Shown here one piece after another: positions 63,827 to 64,000 of a stretch of 64,000 nt of DNA. Position 1 is the stretch's first letter. Every line of letters starts with the position of its first letter. Source of the stretch: Nocardia abscessus NBRC 100374 (GTDB lineage: Bacteria; Actinomycetota; Actinomycetes; Mycobacteriales; Mycobacteriaceae); NCBI RefSeq assembly GCF_000308455.1, contig NZ_BAFP01000044.1, positions 1-64,000 of the forward strand, read 5' to 3'. The translations under genes were made by a program, and so were the position numbers. The notes under the pieces are model-generated. The model made no database searches, was not told where the DNA came from, and saw only the letters and a list, made by a program, of their open reading frames with translations.

Positions 63827-64000
63827 ATGGTGTTGACCGCGCGCTTTCAGCCGGGATCGACCAGCCGTCCGTTCGTCGACCGGGAACAGGTACTGGCGCG
63901 GTTCGACGAACTGCTGGCCGACGCCGCCGAACAACCGCGCGTCATGCTGCTCAGCGGTGTGGGCGGCATCGGCAAGTCCCGGTTGGTCACCGAGCTGCGG
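63827..64000 (+). CDS. P-loop (AAA/STAND-type) NTPase, N-terminal part only
   Basis: 58 codons from ATG 63827 to the window edge. The start [20 protein letters not shown] is the DREQ element typical of STAND/AAA-16 ATPases, and [20 protein letters not shown] is the Walker A motif (GVGGIGKS). Repeats such as TPR or a sensor domain would normally follow. Only the family class can be named. Confidence 0.85.
   Translation, partial: MVLTARFQPGSTSRPFVDREQVLARFDELLADAAEQPRVMLLSGVGGIGKSRLVTELR

Overview
The window is about 70 percent GC, densely packed and free of insertion sequences. It looks like the chromosome of a Nocardia-type mycolic-acid actinomycete. From memory, the backbone matches the Mycobacterium tuberculosis block Rv2219 to Rv2234: a low-molecular-weight tyrosine phosphatase, a CobC-like aminotransferase, Nif3/DUF34, a zinc-ribbon coiled-coil protein, RNase H/acid phosphatase, rnpB, panB, a CaeA-like lipoprotein hydrolase, glnA2, glnE, a DUF4191 protein, an RDD protein and glnA1. 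Accessory genes are inserted between these landmarks.

Layout. 1-5537: phosphatase to RNase H backbone genes. 5848-15735: a biosynthetic island, with an FAD monooxygenase fused to a condensation/acyltransferase-like domain and a C-A-T-C-A-T-TE NRPS. The first A domain carries an EntF-type serine code; the second is closest to a proline code. 15743-20754: an XRE/MmyB regulator, two GNAT proteins, a Nudix hydrolase, small membrane proteins and an alpha/beta hydrolase. 20791-21204: the RNase P RNA gene. 21307-26238: two small lipoproteins, a 30-codon orphan ORF with its own terminator-like hairpin, an RNB-family nuclease and a proline iminopeptidase-CHAD fusion. 26599-33751: panB, the CaeA-like hydrolase, glnA2 and glnE. 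33795-46029: an HxlR-regulated pair, an HPr-like protein, an EEP-family phosphatase, a decayed metallopeptidase pseudogene, a RibH2-type lumazine synthase, a lipase/M20 peptidase/CocE hydrolase operon, a transporter, and a GT4/deacetylase pair. 46457-50332: a TY-Chap-like protein, DUF4191, YrdB, RDD and glnA1 behind a complete four-box GlnR operator.

50416-58335 is the most unusual region. A minus-strand set encodes a cytokinin-dehydrogenase-like FAD oxidase, a 69-residue acidic-leader peptide ending exactly in Trp, and a DMATS/ABBA-like prenyltransferase whose ATG overlaps the peptide's Trp-stop codons. I read this as a candidate ribosomal peptide (RiPP) system for prenylation of a C-terminal Trp. 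It lies divergent to a three-gene, type VII-secretion-like operon: a YbaB-like protein, an EspC-like protein and a Pro-Thr-repeat protein. A 25-bp palindrome lies between the two groups. 58347-64000: an EF-G paralogue, a beta-lactamase-fold lipoprotein, a WGR/beta-propeller protein and the start of a P-loop NTPase.

Nitrogen regulation is the clearest functional theme in the backbone. GlnE sits beside glnA2 and can be expected to adenylylate GlnA1, which keeps the target Tyr; GlnA2 has Phe there. GlnA1 carries a textbook GlnR site. No tRNA, CRISPR array or transposase was seen. Comparisons with named proteins are from memory; no database search was run.
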